Source: Liolophura sinensis
Taxonomy: Eukaryota; Mollusca; Polyplacophora; Chitonida; Chitonidae
Assembly: GCF_032854445.1 (NCBI RefSeq)
Contig: NC_088295.1
Location: 20,881,385 to 20,945,384, forward strand
DNA: 64,000 nucleotides
Direction of reading: 5' to 3'
Under the pieces are notes generated by a model. The model saw nothing but the letters and a program-made list of their open reading frames with translations, searched no databases and was not told the origin of the DNA. A program made the position numbers and the translations under genes. Position 1 is the stretch's first letter, and every line of letters begins with the position of its first letter. Shown here piece by piece: positions 63,701 through 64,000 of this stretch.

Positions 63701-64000
63701 TTGCTGATGCTCTGTTAGCATATTACCGTAAATTACCAAATTCACGATTTCAGTTTATGCAATGCAATACAATGGGCTGAAATTTTGCATTCATGTGTCT
63801 CTTGCAGGCGAACTCTTTGATAGCTTTACTATCAATTCTAAGTTACATTCAGAAATGTTCAGGGACTGAAGCAACAACTAGTTCTTGGAACTAGTAACAA
63901 CAGTTATAAAAGCATGTGTGTCTACCTCCTTGTAGGCATCAAATGTTGCCCTCAGCTGGTAGAAGTGGCGCAGTGACATGATCTGTAGGAAGGTGTCCTC
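60704..64000 (-). CDS. Annexin, C-terminal part (5' end outside window)
   Basis: Annexins bind acidic phospholipids in a Ca2+-dependent way through four repeats. Four exons are visible in transcript order: 63926-64000 (continues right), 61575-61650, 61120-61232, 60704-60826. They join in frame to 128 residues and a TGA stop. The first covers the end of repeat 3 ([18 protein letters not shown]). Then come [17 protein letters not shown], the repeat-4 start [17 protein letters not shown], the type II Ca2+ loop [16 protein letters not shown], and the closing [27 protein letters not shown]. The C terminus is the usual annexin core end with no extension. The orthology group cannot be set from this part. 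The intron between the first two visible exons is 2.3 kb and holds a minisatellite and other repeats. Confidence 0.93.
61655..62990 (+). repeat. ~21-bp minisatellite in annexin intron
   Basis: About 1.3 kb of diverged tandem units of roughly 20-22 bp on the plus-strand pattern GTACAAGGGTGAATCATGTG, with GGTACAAG and GATACAAG variants. Both ends decay gradually. It starts within 10 bp of the acceptor side of annexin exon 61575-61650, so the array's left edge overlaps the polypyrimidine region of that intron. It is non-coding. The short open frame at 62599-62796 is a product of the repeat. Confidence 0.95.
63235..63745 (+). repeat. Dispersed repeat family A with a 139-bp internal tandem duplication
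   Basis: This is the same family as 16320-16505 and 17590-17765. The segment starting TGAGCTCAAAGTTCACTC (from about 63341) is repeated from about 63480 with few changes, including GTGTGTGCATATTAAATACC and AATTACTGAATTCCTGACTT. The copy then continues into GTATTAGAATCACTGTTGAA. It lies in the annexin intron. Confidence 0.75.

Overview
The window is animal nuclear DNA: AT-rich, with many introns, canonical GT-AG splice sites and many decayed transposons. No bacterial features are seen. Protein similarity is animal-wide. A tRNA-headed SINE ending in CAATCAAATAAATAAA, of a kind I associate with bivalve and gastropod genomes, points to a mollusc or another lophotrochozoan. That placement is inference.

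Seven protein genes can be assembled by following reading phase across splice sites. From the left: VPS35L (minus, 17 coding exons, 3' end outside the window); MED9 (plus, two exons, head-to-head with VPS35L); GEMIN6 (plus, one coding exon, 59 bp after the MED9 stop); SIRT7 (minus, 10 exons); METTL23 (plus, 5 exons, head-to-head with SIRT7); a chromatin-type gene with an RFX-like winged helix, three linker-histone (H15) domains and a long charged tail (minus, 10 coding exons); and the 3' end of an annexin gene (minus, 4 exons visible, 5' end outside the window). All exon joins listed keep the reading frame.

Between and inside the genes lie SINE copies, an approximately 830-bp element present twice in opposite orientation, two foldback elements in MED9 intron 1, a 368-bp inverted-repeat element with a clean 6-bp target duplication, a decayed YqaJ-nuclease gene, a decayed DDE_Tnp_4 transposase, and a 1.3-kb minisatellite inside an annexin intron.

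The genes do not form one pathway. The layout suggests shared control in three places: two short divergent promoters (VPS35L/MED9 and SIRT7/METTL23) and a MED9-GEMIN6 pair close enough to share a transcript. The most unusual protein is the RFX-like plus triple H15 gene. SIRT7 also carries a C-terminal insert of roughly 200 residues relative to human.
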